A stretch of DNA of 64,000 nucleotides from Aurantibacter_A sp965215845 (lineage in GTDB: Bacteria; Bacteroidota; Bacteroidia; Flavobacteriales; Flavobacteriaceae). Below, in pieces: positions 45,853 through 53,826 of the stretch. Numbering within the stretch: the stretch's first letter is position 1; every line of letters starts with the position of its first letter. The position numbers and the translations under genes are program-made. The DNA is taken from positions 2,976,001-3,040,000 of the forward strand of contig CBDCEL010000004.1 in NCBI GenBank assembly GCA_965215845.1. Direction: 5' to 3'. The notes below the pieces were generated by a model. That model had not been told where the DNA came from and did not search any database. It saw only the letters and a program-made list of their open reading frames with translations.

Positions 45853-46120
45853 GTTGTCCTTTTTTATAAAGGGATTTCGCGCATAAATATTGGATTTACC
45901 CCTTTCATAAAAACTTGGGTTGAATCTGTTCATGATCATTGTGATTTGCTAGTTGCATCCTTATGATGATCCTATAATTGGGAATACTGAATTGAGTATA
46001 GACTTTGATTTTTCCCTTGAACCGAATTTGTAAGGTTTTCAGAAGATAGAAGAAATGTCATTGACTTCAGTGTTTCGGTTTGGTAAAAATAGTCGTGTTT
46101 AAAATTTAAATAACCTAAAG

Positions 46121-46732
46121 ATGTTGACAAGTGTTTTAATTTCCGTTATTGCAGGTATTATTTGCGTGCTGGCCGCAATATTTTATAACAAGAATGCCCG
46201 TATTAAGATAGCTTTGGCTATCATTGGGGCAGCACTATTGCTCTATGGAGGGTTTGGCTATGGCGCCCTGCAGCCCAAGGCCCATATGGAAGTTTTCCAT
46301 ACTGGAAACAAACTACAAATAGAATATCCCATAAAGAAGGTTCAAGTAATATCTCCCATTGACGGCGACAGGGTTAAATGCCGTATTCTTACTATGGGGG
46401 TTTATCCTGAATCACATAGTAGAGATATTTGGGTGTTGCTAAAACCCTCGGACAATAAATTTTATCCACAATCAGATTACACCAATACCTCATACAAAGA
46501 AGATGGCAGGTGGCAGGTGGTCACCAGATTTGGAGGGGACCAAGGCGAATCGTATGATTTGTTCGTTTATGAGACCGATGCGTCGGCCTCGCGTTTTTTT
46601 AGCGAAACCATTGAAAAATGGAAGACGGCAGACGATTATGTGGGTTTAATGCAAGACGAATTACCGGCGGGTGCTACCGAAATAGATAGACTGAAGGTTA
46701 CCTTGGAAAACAACTGTCGAGGCATCCATTAA
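46121..46732 (+). CDS. Membrane-anchored protein of unknown function
   Basis: The 203-residue protein has two N-terminal membrane helices (VLISVIAGIICVLAAIFY and IKIALAIIGAALLLYGGFGYG) and a soluble beta-rich domain (VQVISPIDGDRVKCRILTMGVYP, DIWVLLKPSDNKFYPQSD, DGRWQVVTRFGGDQGESYDLFVYETD). The soluble part resembles an Ig-like fold. I do not recognise the family. It stands 268 bases after the glucan locus and convergent with the YeeE/YedE genes, so it need not belong to either. Confidence 0.65.
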   Translation: MLTSVLISVIAGIICVLAAIFYNKNARIKIALAIIGAALLLYGGFGYGALQPKAHMEVFHTGNKLQIEYPIKKVQVISPIDGDRVKCRILTMGVYPESHSRDIWVLLKPSDNKFYPQSDYTNTSYKEDGRWQVVTRFGGDQGESYDLFVYETDASASRFFSETIEKWKTADDYVGLMQDELPAGATEIDRLKVTLENNCRGIH

Positions 46733-46869
46733 TTGTTGATTCCGACCTTGGCGATCAGAAAAAGTTCTAAACCTGGGCTAGAGCAATCGGTCCCTTCCGA
46801 TGTGGTTCGGAGTACATGGTCAAAGTCCCCGAAGCCACATGCCGGCCGAAGCAACCGATCGGTGGCAAT

Positions 46870-46892
46870 AGGTTCATGTGATTTATGAACCT
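46870..46892. terminator. Hairpin between convergent genes
   Basis: AGGTTCAT (46870-46877) and ATGAACCT (46885-46892) form a perfect 8-bp stem with a 7-base loop, directly beside the stop codon of the YeeE/YedE unit. There is no T run on either side. Confidence 0.35.
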
Positions 46893-47306
46893 TTAGTGCG
46901 GCAGTCGATTTTTTAGCAACCCGTAGACAAAGGTACCCAAGGTGGCCGCGGCAATTACGATCAGCATACTGAAAACTCCGGTGCCCAGCAGAATATACAT
47001 CGGCCCGGGACACGCACCGGCCAATGCCCAGCCAAACCCAAAGATGATACCGCCTAAAAGATAGCGCGTAAAACTTTTTTGCTTAGGAGGAAGATAAATC
47101 TCGGCACCGTCAATACTCTTTATCCTAAATCTTTTGATCCACCAAATGAAAAGAATTCCGAGTCCCACGGCAGAACCGATAACGCCATACATGTGAAATG
47201 ATTGGAATTTGAACATTTCGAAAATACGATACCAAGAAACCGCTTCCGACTTCACAAGTACGATTCCAAAAAATACCCCGACCAGTAAAAACTTCAAAAA
47301 TTTCAT
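46893..47306 (-). CDS. YeeE/YedE-type membrane protein, second half (DUF6691-like)
   Basis: The 137-residue protein has about four membrane helices and the family motif GGIIFGFGWALAGACPGPMYILLG, in which the Cys is thought to handle sulfur compounds. The start MKFLKFLLVGVFFGIVLVKSE is chosen; the frame is open further upstream but only over the end of the next gene. Together with that gene it makes a complete YeeE/YedE-like transporter split into two chains, a common flavobacterial form. Thiosulfate or related sulfur uptake is the family's known role; the exact substrate is not visible. Confidence 0.82.
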   Translation of the reverse strand: MKFLKFLLVGVFFGIVLVKSEAVSWYRIFEMFKFQSFHMYGVIGSAVGLGILFIWWIKRFRIKSIDGAEIYLPPKQKSFTRYLLGGIIFGFGWALAGACPGPMYILLGTGVFSMLIVIAAATLGTFVYGLLKNRLPH

Positions 47307-47866
47307 CCTCCGAAAATTATAGGCAATAAAAAATGGGTCATTATCAATCCCCCGATAAAAAACCCGATTACCGCAATCAGTGATGGCAATTGCAAATTGC
47401 TCAGTCCTGTAATAGCATGCCCCGAGGTACATCCGCCGGCATATCGGGTTCCAAAGCCGACCAGGAAACCTGCGATAATCAGAACGGACAATCCTTTTAG
47501 TGTCAAGACATTGTCCCAATCATAAATTTCATCGGGCAATAAAGTTTCTCCCACTTTATCGAAGCCTAAAGCATTTAAATCAAGAATTGTCTGTTCGTTT
47601 AGATTGATTGCAGAACCGTCAGATAAATACGTGACAGCTATAAATCCCCCGATAATCGCGCCAAGCACAACCACAAGATTCCATCGTTGTGCTTTCCAAT
47701 CAAACCGAAAAAAATCGGCATATTTTCCCGCACCACCTATTGTACAGAGCGTTCGTAGGTTTGAAGACATGCCAAAGGTCTTGCCGAAATAGACCAAAAC
47801 CAACATCACCACGGCAATCAAAGGCCCAGAAACGTACCAAGGCCAGGGTTTTAAAAAGTAATCCAT
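47303..47866 (-). CDS. YeeE/YedE-type membrane protein, first half
   Basis: The 187-residue protein has about five membrane segments and the family motif GFGTRYAGGCTSGHAITGLS with a conserved Cys. Its stop overlaps the start of the second-half gene by four bases (ATGA), so the two are translated together. It is divergent from the MarR-type regulator gene with about 117 bases between starts, which makes control by that regulator plausible. Confidence 0.85.
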   Translation of the reverse strand: MDYFLKPWPWYVSGPLIAVVMLVLVYFGKTFGMSSNLRTLCTIGGAGKYADFFRFDWKAQRWNLVVVLGAIIGGFIAVTYLSDGSAINLNEQTILDLNALGFDKVGETLLPDEIYDWDNVLTLKGLSVLIIAGFLVGFGTRYAGGCTSGHAITGLSNLQLPSLIAVIGFFIGGLIMTHFLLPIIFGG

Positions 47867-47956
47867 AGAAATTAAATCGATTCAAATATAATTGGAAAAT
47901 TTCTTTGTTACTAAAATGTTCATTGCCGTTAAAATGAAGTTAAACCATATTATATT

Positions 47957-47978
47957 ATTGATATATCAATTATATTTG
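47957..47978 (+). promoter_or_regulatory. Palindromic operator overlapping a promoter in front of marR
   Basis: ATTGATATATCAAT (47957-47970) is a perfect 14-bp palindrome of the form bound by MarR-family dimers. It is followed directly by TATATTTG (47971-47978), a match to the Bacteroidota -7 box, five bases before the ATG. Binding would block this promoter. Confidence 0.5.
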
Positions 47979-47983
47979 TATCA

Positions 47984-48451
47984 ATGAATGAGATTCAGCC
48001 CATATCCCGATTGGAAAATGTGCTTTTCTATATTTTGGAAAAGTCGATTAAATCATACAGACAATTCGCCCAACGCAATCTTAATGAAATCAATGACGAT
48101 ATTACTATTGATCAATGGTTGGTTCTAAAGACTATTTATGACAACCCGGATATAACACAAAGGGAAATCGCGGAAAGAGTATTTAAGGATCACGCCTCGA
48201 TTACAAGAATGATAGACCTGCTTGTAAAAAAAGGATTTTTGGAAAGATCTTTTAATCCAGAAGATCGTCGGAGATACGGTCTGGAACTAACTCCATTAGG
48301 AAAAATCACCCAACAAGAATCAATTCCCGTAATCATTAAAAACAGAAAAAAAGCATTGGAGGGTCTAAGCTTGGAAGAAATAGAGACTCTTAAAAATTTA
48401 CTGCAAAAAATCACAATCAACTGTACAAATAATTTACATCAAAAAACGTAA
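47984..48451 (+). CDS. MarR family transcriptional regulator
   Basis: The 155-residue protein shows the MarR winged helix (LVLKTIYDNPDITQREIAERVFKDHASITRMIDLLVKKGFLERSFNPEDRRRYGLELTPLGK), with the DRR turn of the wing and dimer helices at both ends. It probably represses its own gene through the palindrome just upstream. Candidate targets are the S41 peptidase gene five bases downstream and the divergent YeeE/YedE pair. The ligand is unknown. Confidence 0.9.
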   Translation: MNEIQPISRLENVLFYILEKSIKSYRQFAQRNLNEINDDITIDQWLVLKTIYDNPDITQREIAERVFKDHASITRMIDLLVKKGFLERSFNPEDRRRYGLELTPLGKITQQESIPVIIKNRKKALEGLSLEEIETLKNLLQKITINCTNNLHQKT

Positions 48452-48456
48452 TCATC

Positions 48457-49794
48457 ATGAAAGTGTTACAACTACTCTTGATCACATTGTTATGTGTGAT
48501 GGACATACCAACCTATGGGCAATACAAACCTGACAAAATAGGCGCAGATGAAAAAAATCAAGTCATCGATTCCATTGCGGATATATTGGACGCCAACTAT
48601 GTTTTCCCCGAGGTGGCTTCAAAAATGAACAAATTATTAAGAGACAATTTAACGTCAGGGGCATACAGCAAAATTGAGGATCCCCAAAAATTTGCGGAGG
48701 TGCTTACAGGGGATGTACGATCAATAAGTAACGATTTACATTTACGAATTCAGTTCGACCCGGAGGGCATTGCCCAAAGACGAAATGCCCAAATATCTCC
48801 AGAAGATAGTATTGCTTTTGCCAAAAGACGGTTAAGGAGCAATATGGCAACCAACTATGGCTTTCGAGAGGTGCGCATACTCGACGGAAACATTGGTTAC
48901 CTTAATTTAACCGGTTTTTCGAATGTGGACGAGGAGGCAGGGGCTGCTGCGCAAGCGGCTATGAATTTTCTTGGTAATGCCGATGCTCTGATCATCGACC
49001 TTCGACGGAATGGTGGCGGTAGCCCCTCAATGATACAACTGATTACTAGCTATTTATACGGTTCCGAGAGGGTGCATTTGAACAACTTTTATAACAGGCC
49101 GCGAAATGAGCATACACAAACTTGGACCTTGCCGTATGTACCCGGTAAACGTAGACCTGATATAGATGTATATGTTCTTACCAGTCAAAGTACTTTTTCC
49201 GCTGCCGAGGAGTTTAGCTACAATCTTAGAAACCTGGAACGAGCTACCCTGATTGGTGAAACTACCGGAGGAGGAGCTCATCCAGGGGGCACACAAATCG
49301 CTACTAGCAGATTTACCATATGGGTCCCAGATGGCAGGGCGATCAACCCAATAACAAAAACCAACTGGGAAGGAGTTGGTGTTGAACCTCATATAAAAGT
49401 TTCGGCTAATGAGGCACTCGAAGTTGCCCAAATAAAGGCACTCGAAACTATTTTAAAACAAAATAAAGACCATGATGAGGACACCTTTCGGATTGAATGG
49501 GCATTAGAAGGTCTAAAATCGGCAAAAAACCAAGTGGCAATTGAGGAAACAAGATTGAAATCCTATGCAGGAAATTATGGTCCGCGCAAACTGACGTATA
49601 AAAACGGCAAGCTACTGTATCAAAGAGAAGGTGCCACTGAGTATGTTTTGATTCCTATGACCGAGACGAAATTCCGGATAGAGGAAATTCCCTATTTCAG
49701 AATTGAGATGCTAGAGGAAAATGGAAAGATAGTGGCAGTACTGGGCACTTACAGCAGTGGTCGAAGTGACAAAAGTTACCGAGATAAGCCATAG
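48457..49794 (+). CDS. S41 family (tail-specific/IRBP-like) peptidase
   Basis: The 445-residue protein has a signal peptide (MKVLQLLLITLLCVMDIPTYG). An N-terminal helical domain (IDSIADILDANYVFPEVASKM) is of the retinoid-binding-protein-like type. The S41 core follows, with IGYLNLTGFSN, LIIDLRRNGGGSPSMIQLITSYL and the catalytic Ser248 in TSQSTFSAAEEF. No PDZ domain is seen, as in the IRBP-like subgroup. The C-terminal 110 residues are a beta-rich extension. It probably cleaves peptides in the periplasm. It is co-transcribed with the MarR regulator. Confidence 0.86.
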   Translation: MKVLQLLLITLLCVMDIPTYGQYKPDKIGADEKNQVIDSIADILDANYVFPEVASKMNKLLRDNLTSGAYSKIEDPQKFAEVLTGDVRSISNDLHLRIQFDPEGIAQRRNAQISPEDSIAFAKRRLRSNMATNYGFREVRILDGNIGYLNLTGFSNVDEEAGAAAQAAMNFLGNADALIIDLRRNGGGSPSMIQLITSYLYGSERVHLNNFYNRPRNEHTQTWTLPYVPGKRRPDIDVYVLTSQSTFSAAEEFSYNLRNLERATLIGETTGGGAHPGGTQIATSRFTIWVPDGRAINPITKTNWEGVGVEPHIKVSANEALEVAQIKALETILKQNKDHDEDTFRIEWALEGLKSAKNQVAIEETRLKSYAGNYGPRKLTYKNGKLLYQREGATEYVLIPMTETKFRIEEIPYFRIEMLEENGKIVAVLGTYSSGRSDKSYRDKP

Positions 49795-49812
49795 AGGAAG
49801 CCTAAAAAGACA

Positions 49813-50286
49813 TCACTGCCTTTCGTACACCCAACTTTGTACTCCGTCCGGTAAATTTTCGCCAACGGTTTGTGTCAACTTGGTATCATTGAATGCAAAA
49901 GTCATGGTCTCACTACCACCCACCATCGTCACGGTTCCATTGCGAAGTTGCCACGTACCTATGCCCGTGGTTGTTCCACCGCATTCGAGAAAAAGTTGTC
50001 CACCGGTAATTTCGGTAACATTCAGATTTACATATGAAATACTCCAAGAGTCGTCGGCCCTTAAGGTCAAGGTACCACTGAGGCAGGTCATTTCATCCAA
50101 CATATTCGTCGAGGCAGTGTCATCTTCGTTTACATCTTGTTGCGGTGAAACGTTTAGCTCGGTCAATTGGTAAGTGCCAACGGCTGCTGCGTTTTCATCA
50201 ACGGAGCCCGCCCCATCGTCATTGGAGCACGAAAGAAGTAGCATTCCGGTCGCAACCGACAGGACTATTTTTTTCAAATAATTCAT
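49813..50286 (-). CDS. Lipocalin-like lipoprotein
   Basis: The start at 50286 gives MNYLKKIVLSVATGMLLLSCS, a lipoprotein signal. An in-frame ATG eight codons upstream is possible but would lengthen the n-region unusually. The mature 140 residues (VGTYQLTELNVSP, CLSGTLTLRADDSWSISY, IGTWQLRNGTVTMV, ENLPDGVQSWVYERQ) are typical of the small lipocalin-like domain of Bacteroidota lipoproteins. Ligand and role are unknown. It is convergent with the S41 peptidase gene, 18 bases apart. Confidence 0.78.
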   Translation of the reverse strand: MNYLKKIVLSVATGMLLLSCSNDDGAGSVDENAAAVGTYQLTELNVSPQQDVNEDDTASTNMLDEMTCLSGTLTLRADDSWSISYVNLNVTEITGGQLFLECGGTTTGIGTWQLRNGTVTMVGGSETMTFAFNDTKLTQTVGENLPDGVQSWVYERQ

Positions 50287-50390
50287 CAGCAATGATTTTT
50301 TAAACTTCAAGGCATAAAAATATGGAAAATTTGTTGGTACGATCTCCCTAAAACCACCTATTTTTATAAGACTACTCTTAAATTTAGGCT

Positions 50391-51452
50391 ATGGACAATT
50401 TTGCCAGACCCTGTATGACATTGATCATTGCACTTGTGCTGACTGTTTCGGCCAAAGCCCAAACGCCCCCTAGAACCTATGTTGCGCACAAGGCCATAGG
50501 CCCTATTGTTATTGATGGAAAATCGAACGATTCGGCATGGCAAAATGTGGCATGGACGGATGATTTCATCGATATCGAAGGAGAACAGGTGCCCAAATAT
50601 CGAACCCGAATGAAGATGATATGGGATGATGCAAACCTTTATTTTTATGCCGAAATGGAAGAGCCCCATGTCTGGGGTACCTTAAAACAACGTGATACGG
50701 TAATTTTCTATAACAATGATTTTGAAGTGTTCATCGACCCCAATGGCGACACCCATGATTATATGGAGTTTGAAATGAACGCACTCAACACCGGTTGGGA
50801 CCTATGGTTGACCAAGCCCTATAGAAACCATCCAAAAGTAATCGATGGCTGGGATATCAACAATTTGAAAACCGCCGTGCACATTAATGGAACTTTGAAC
50901 GACCCGAACGATATTGACGAAGGATGGAGTGTTGAAATTGCCATGCCCTGGGATGCTCTTCTTGAGGCAAGCGGGAAAAACAAGGTGCCTGCCCACGAAT
51001 TTTGGCGCATCAACTTTTCAAGGGTGAATTGGGATTTTGATCTGGTCGATGGCCGATATTCAAGAAAAAAGGACCAATATGGAAATTACCTGCGTGAATA
51101 CAATTGGGTTTGGTCGCCGCAAGGCGTGATCAATATGCACGAACCCGAGCATTGGGGTTATGTCTTTTTTTCCGAGGATGGGAAGGACGAATTTGAAATT
51201 CCGAAGGACGACCGTTTGAAATGGCATTTGTACAAACTTGCCCGTAGCAAATGGCTGGCCGAAAAAAAAGGAGTGGATAAAAATGAACAGGCAGAGTTGA
51301 AAGAAGCTTTTAGGTTGAATGACACGATAATTATGCCGGTCTTTGAGGGATATAGAGGGGGTTGGACTATTTCGATCAAAAGCCCGTTTACAATGAAAAC
51401 ACTAATGGTCAGCGAAGATGGCAAATTTGAAACAACCGATGAAAATAATTAG
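50391..51452 (+). CDS. CBM9-like carbohydrate-binding secreted protein
   Basis: The 353-residue protein has a signal peptide ending near SAKAQ. Residues about 30-250 match the family 9-like binding module of Bacteroidota (IGPIVIDGKSNDSAWQNVAWTDDFIDIEG, MIWDDANLYFYAEMEEPHVWGTL, DNFEVFIDP-like block and WRINFSRVNW). The C-terminal 100 residues are helical and charged. No catalytic site is evident. The gene overlaps the DUF4838 gene by 14 bases, so the two products probably act together on a glycan outside the cytoplasm. Confidence 0.82.
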   Translation: MDNFARPCMTLIIALVLTVSAKAQTPPRTYVAHKAIGPIVIDGKSNDSAWQNVAWTDDFIDIEGEQVPKYRTRMKMIWDDANLYFYAEMEEPHVWGTLKQRDTVIFYNNDFEVFIDPNGDTHDYMEFEMNALNTGWDLWLTKPYRNHPKVIDGWDINNLKTAVHINGTLNDPNDIDEGWSVEIAMPWDALLEASGKNKVPAHEFWRINFSRVNWDFDLVDGRYSRKKDQYGNYLREYNWVWSPQGVINMHEPEHWGYVFFSEDGKDEFEIPKDDRLKWHLYKLARSKWLAEKKGVDKNEQAELKEAFRLNDTIIMPVFEGYRGGWTISIKSPFTMKTLMVSEDGKFETTDENN

Positions 51453-53682
51453 AATTCTACCATATGTTTTGATTCTTTTGGTTCCGTTTACATCTTGTCA
51501 AAAAGAAGATGAGGGAAAGATTGCGCTAGTCGAAAACGGAGAATCGGACTATGAAATAGTTTACAGTGGCGATATCGGTGAACCATGGTACAAGTCGGCA
51601 GAAATATTGGCGAAGTATATTGAAAAGGTTAGTGATGCACCACTTCGACTTGTCGACGAAAACTCCCAGACCAACGCAAAAAAGAAGATTTTTGTCGGCA
51701 ACTTCAATGAACATGTGGATGCTCCCAATTTGTTATCCATAAAAACAGAAAAGGAAAACATCTATTTGACCGGCGGGTCTGATGCCGCTATTAGAAATGC
51801 CGTATATGTTTTTCTGGAGGACTATCTAAATTGTAAGTGGTATGCTCCCGGAGTAGAATCTGTTCCGGCTCGATCAACGATTCTTTTAGATTCAATACAT
51901 TATTCGTACGGTCCGCGTATTACAACGCGAACGGTCCATTCGCGACTATTTTATGAAAATCCGGATTTTGCCGACAAGTTAAAAGTGACCTATGGGTCTT
52001 TTCCGAAATATGTGCCTGCAGCTCGAGTTCATACTTTTCATCGGTTTCTGCCCGAAGAAAAATTCTATAAAGAACATCCCGAATATTTTGCATTGAGGGG
52101 AGACCAAAGATTGCCTACACAATTGTGCCTGACCAATAAAAAAGTGCTCGAAATTGTGAAGGATTCGGTAGCGGCCCTTTTTGAAAGATATCCTGAATCA
52201 TCGGTGATTTCAGTTAGTCAAGATGATAATCAACAACATTGTCAGTGTACTAATTGCAGTAAAATCGATAGGGAAGAGGGGAGTCCGGCCGGCACCATGA
52301 TCCGTTTCGTCAACGAAGTGGCCGTTGATTTTCCCGATAAGACAATATCGACATTGGCCTATCAATACACCCGTAAGCCCTGTAAAACCAAACCTGCTGA
52401 AAATGTCTTGATCACACTCTGTTCGATAGAGTGCGATCGCAGCGCACCCATTTCGGAGAAATGCACTGATTTCGCCGACGATCTTATCGGTTGGGGAAAG
52501 TTGACCGACAACATCCGCATTTGGGACTATACCACACAGTTCACCAATTTTTTGGCCCCTTTCCCAAATATGGTGACTTTAAAACCCAATATTGAACTTT
52601 TTAAGAACAATAATGCGAAATGGATCTTTGAGCAACATAGCAACAACCCAAGTGAGCTTTTTGAATTGCGATCATATGTAACGGCAAAACTATTGTGGAA
52701 TCCTGATGCCGATTTTGAAGAATTGGTAGTTGAGTTCACCAATGGCTATTATGAAGAGGCAGGGCCAATGGTCAAGCAGTATGTGGATCTTATCCATGGA
52801 AATTTGAAGAAAGACAAAGACTTTTTTTTGTTTCTATACGGAGATCCCTCAGAGGCTTTTGGTTCATATTTGAGCCCAGACCTGCTTAAGGAGTACGCAA
52901 ATATTTTTGATAGGGCCGAGACTGCTGTAAAGTCGAAGCCCGAAGTATTAGGGCGGGTCAAGGCCGCCCGATTGGGGGTCGACTATGCTATTTTAGAGGC
53001 CAGTAGAAAAAACCTGACCAAAGAGTTCAGCTTGATGTCGCAGACCGAAAACAGTGATCCAATCGAAAACCCGGTGGTCAGAAATCTATTGGAAAATTTC
53101 AAGACCGTCTGTACCGCACAGAACATCACCTTAATGAATGAAATGGGGTTTACCGTAGAAGAGTATTTTTCAAACTATCTGTCGGCCTTGAGTATCGCCA
53201 AAAAGCCAAACAAGGCCTTGGGCAAAAAAGTGACGACTTTGACACCGCCAAAGAAGTATGCCGATGAGAACCCTATGGCGCTGACCGATGGCGCATTGGG
53301 AGGGAGTAGCTTTTATGCCAATTGGCTCGGCTACGAGGGCAACGATATGGAGGTAATGGTCGATTTTGAAAAAGCCCAACAAATCCGTTCGATTTCGATG
53401 GCCTTTTTGCAAGTTACCAATCATATTGTTTTTCTGCCAGAAAAGGTCAAGTACCTCGGATCGATGGATGGGACAAACTTTGTTGAATTGGGCACTGTTA
53501 TGAACAAGCACCCGCTGCATAAACAGAGCAAGGTAAACGACATTCAATATTTTGACTTGGAATTCGAGCCTAGAGAGGTGCGTTATCTAAAAATAGAAGC
53601 CCAGAATACCGAGACTCCCTACTGGCATCATGCGGCAGGACTGCCCTCTTGGGTATTTGCCGACGAGGTGATCGTTGATTGA
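51439..53682 (+). CDS. DUF4838 lipoprotein with C-terminal discoidin-like domain
   Basis: From the ATG at 51439 the 747-residue protein has a lipoprotein signal (MKIIRILPYVLILLVPFTSC); an ATG at 51418 is also in frame. Residues about 25-130 resemble the N-terminal domain of alpha-glucuronidase-like enzymes (GSDAAIRNAVYVFLEDYLNCKWYAPG). The DUF4838 part follows (HPEYFALRGDQRLPTQLCLTN, VSQDDNQQHCQCTNCSKID). The last 130 residues are an F5/8-type (discoidin) sandwich (MVDFEKAQQIRSISMAFLQ ... PSWVFADEVIVD). A glycoside hydrolase role is likely for DUF4838, but the substrate is unknown. It overlaps the CBM9-like gene. Confidence 0.82.
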   Translation: MKIIRILPYVLILLVPFTSCQKEDEGKIALVENGESDYEIVYSGDIGEPWYKSAEILAKYIEKVSDAPLRLVDENSQTNAKKKIFVGNFNEHVDAPNLLSIKTEKENIYLTGGSDAAIRNAVYVFLEDYLNCKWYAPGVESVPARSTILLDSIHYSYGPRITTRTVHSRLFYENPDFADKLKVTYGSFPKYVPAARVHTFHRFLPEEKFYKEHPEYFALRGDQRLPTQLCLTNKKVLEIVKDSVAALFERYPESSVISVSQDDNQQHCQCTNCSKIDREEGSPAGTMIRFVNEVAVDFPDKTISTLAYQYTRKPCKTKPAENVLITLCSIECDRSAPISEKCTDFADDLIGWGKLTDNIRIWDYTTQFTNFLAPFPNMVTLKPNIELFKNNNAKWIFEQHSNNPSELFELRSYVTAKLLWNPDADFEELVVEFTNGYYEEAGPMVKQYVDLIHGNLKKDKDFFLFLYGDPSEAFGSYLSPDLLKEYANIFDRAETAVKSKPEVLGRVKAARLGVDYAILEASRKNLTKEFSLMSQTENSDPIENPVVRNLLENFKTVCTAQNITLMNEMGFTVEEYFSNYLSALSIAKKPNKALGKKVTTLTPPKKYADENPMALTDGALGGSSFYANWLGYEGNDMEVMVDFEKAQQIRSISMAFLQVTNHIVFLPEKVKYLGSMDGTNFVELGTVMNKHPLHKQSKVNDIQYFDLEFEPREVRYLKIEAQNTETPYWHHAAGLPSWVFADEVIVD

Positions 53683-53826
53683 CCGGCGAAGTCAGATGAT
53701 GCTTCCTAAATATTGGCTTCTTTTTGAAATATTCGACGGTATCTATATGTCGGGCGCGATATGACCTGTTGAACAAATGGCCTAGGCCTGGAATCTGGTG
53801 CCATAAACCAATTTTTGATCAAATGG

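Noticed and set aside
46729..47013. Minus-strand frame after the unknown membrane protein gene
   Set aside because: It overlaps the YeeE/YedE coding region in another frame and has no family features.
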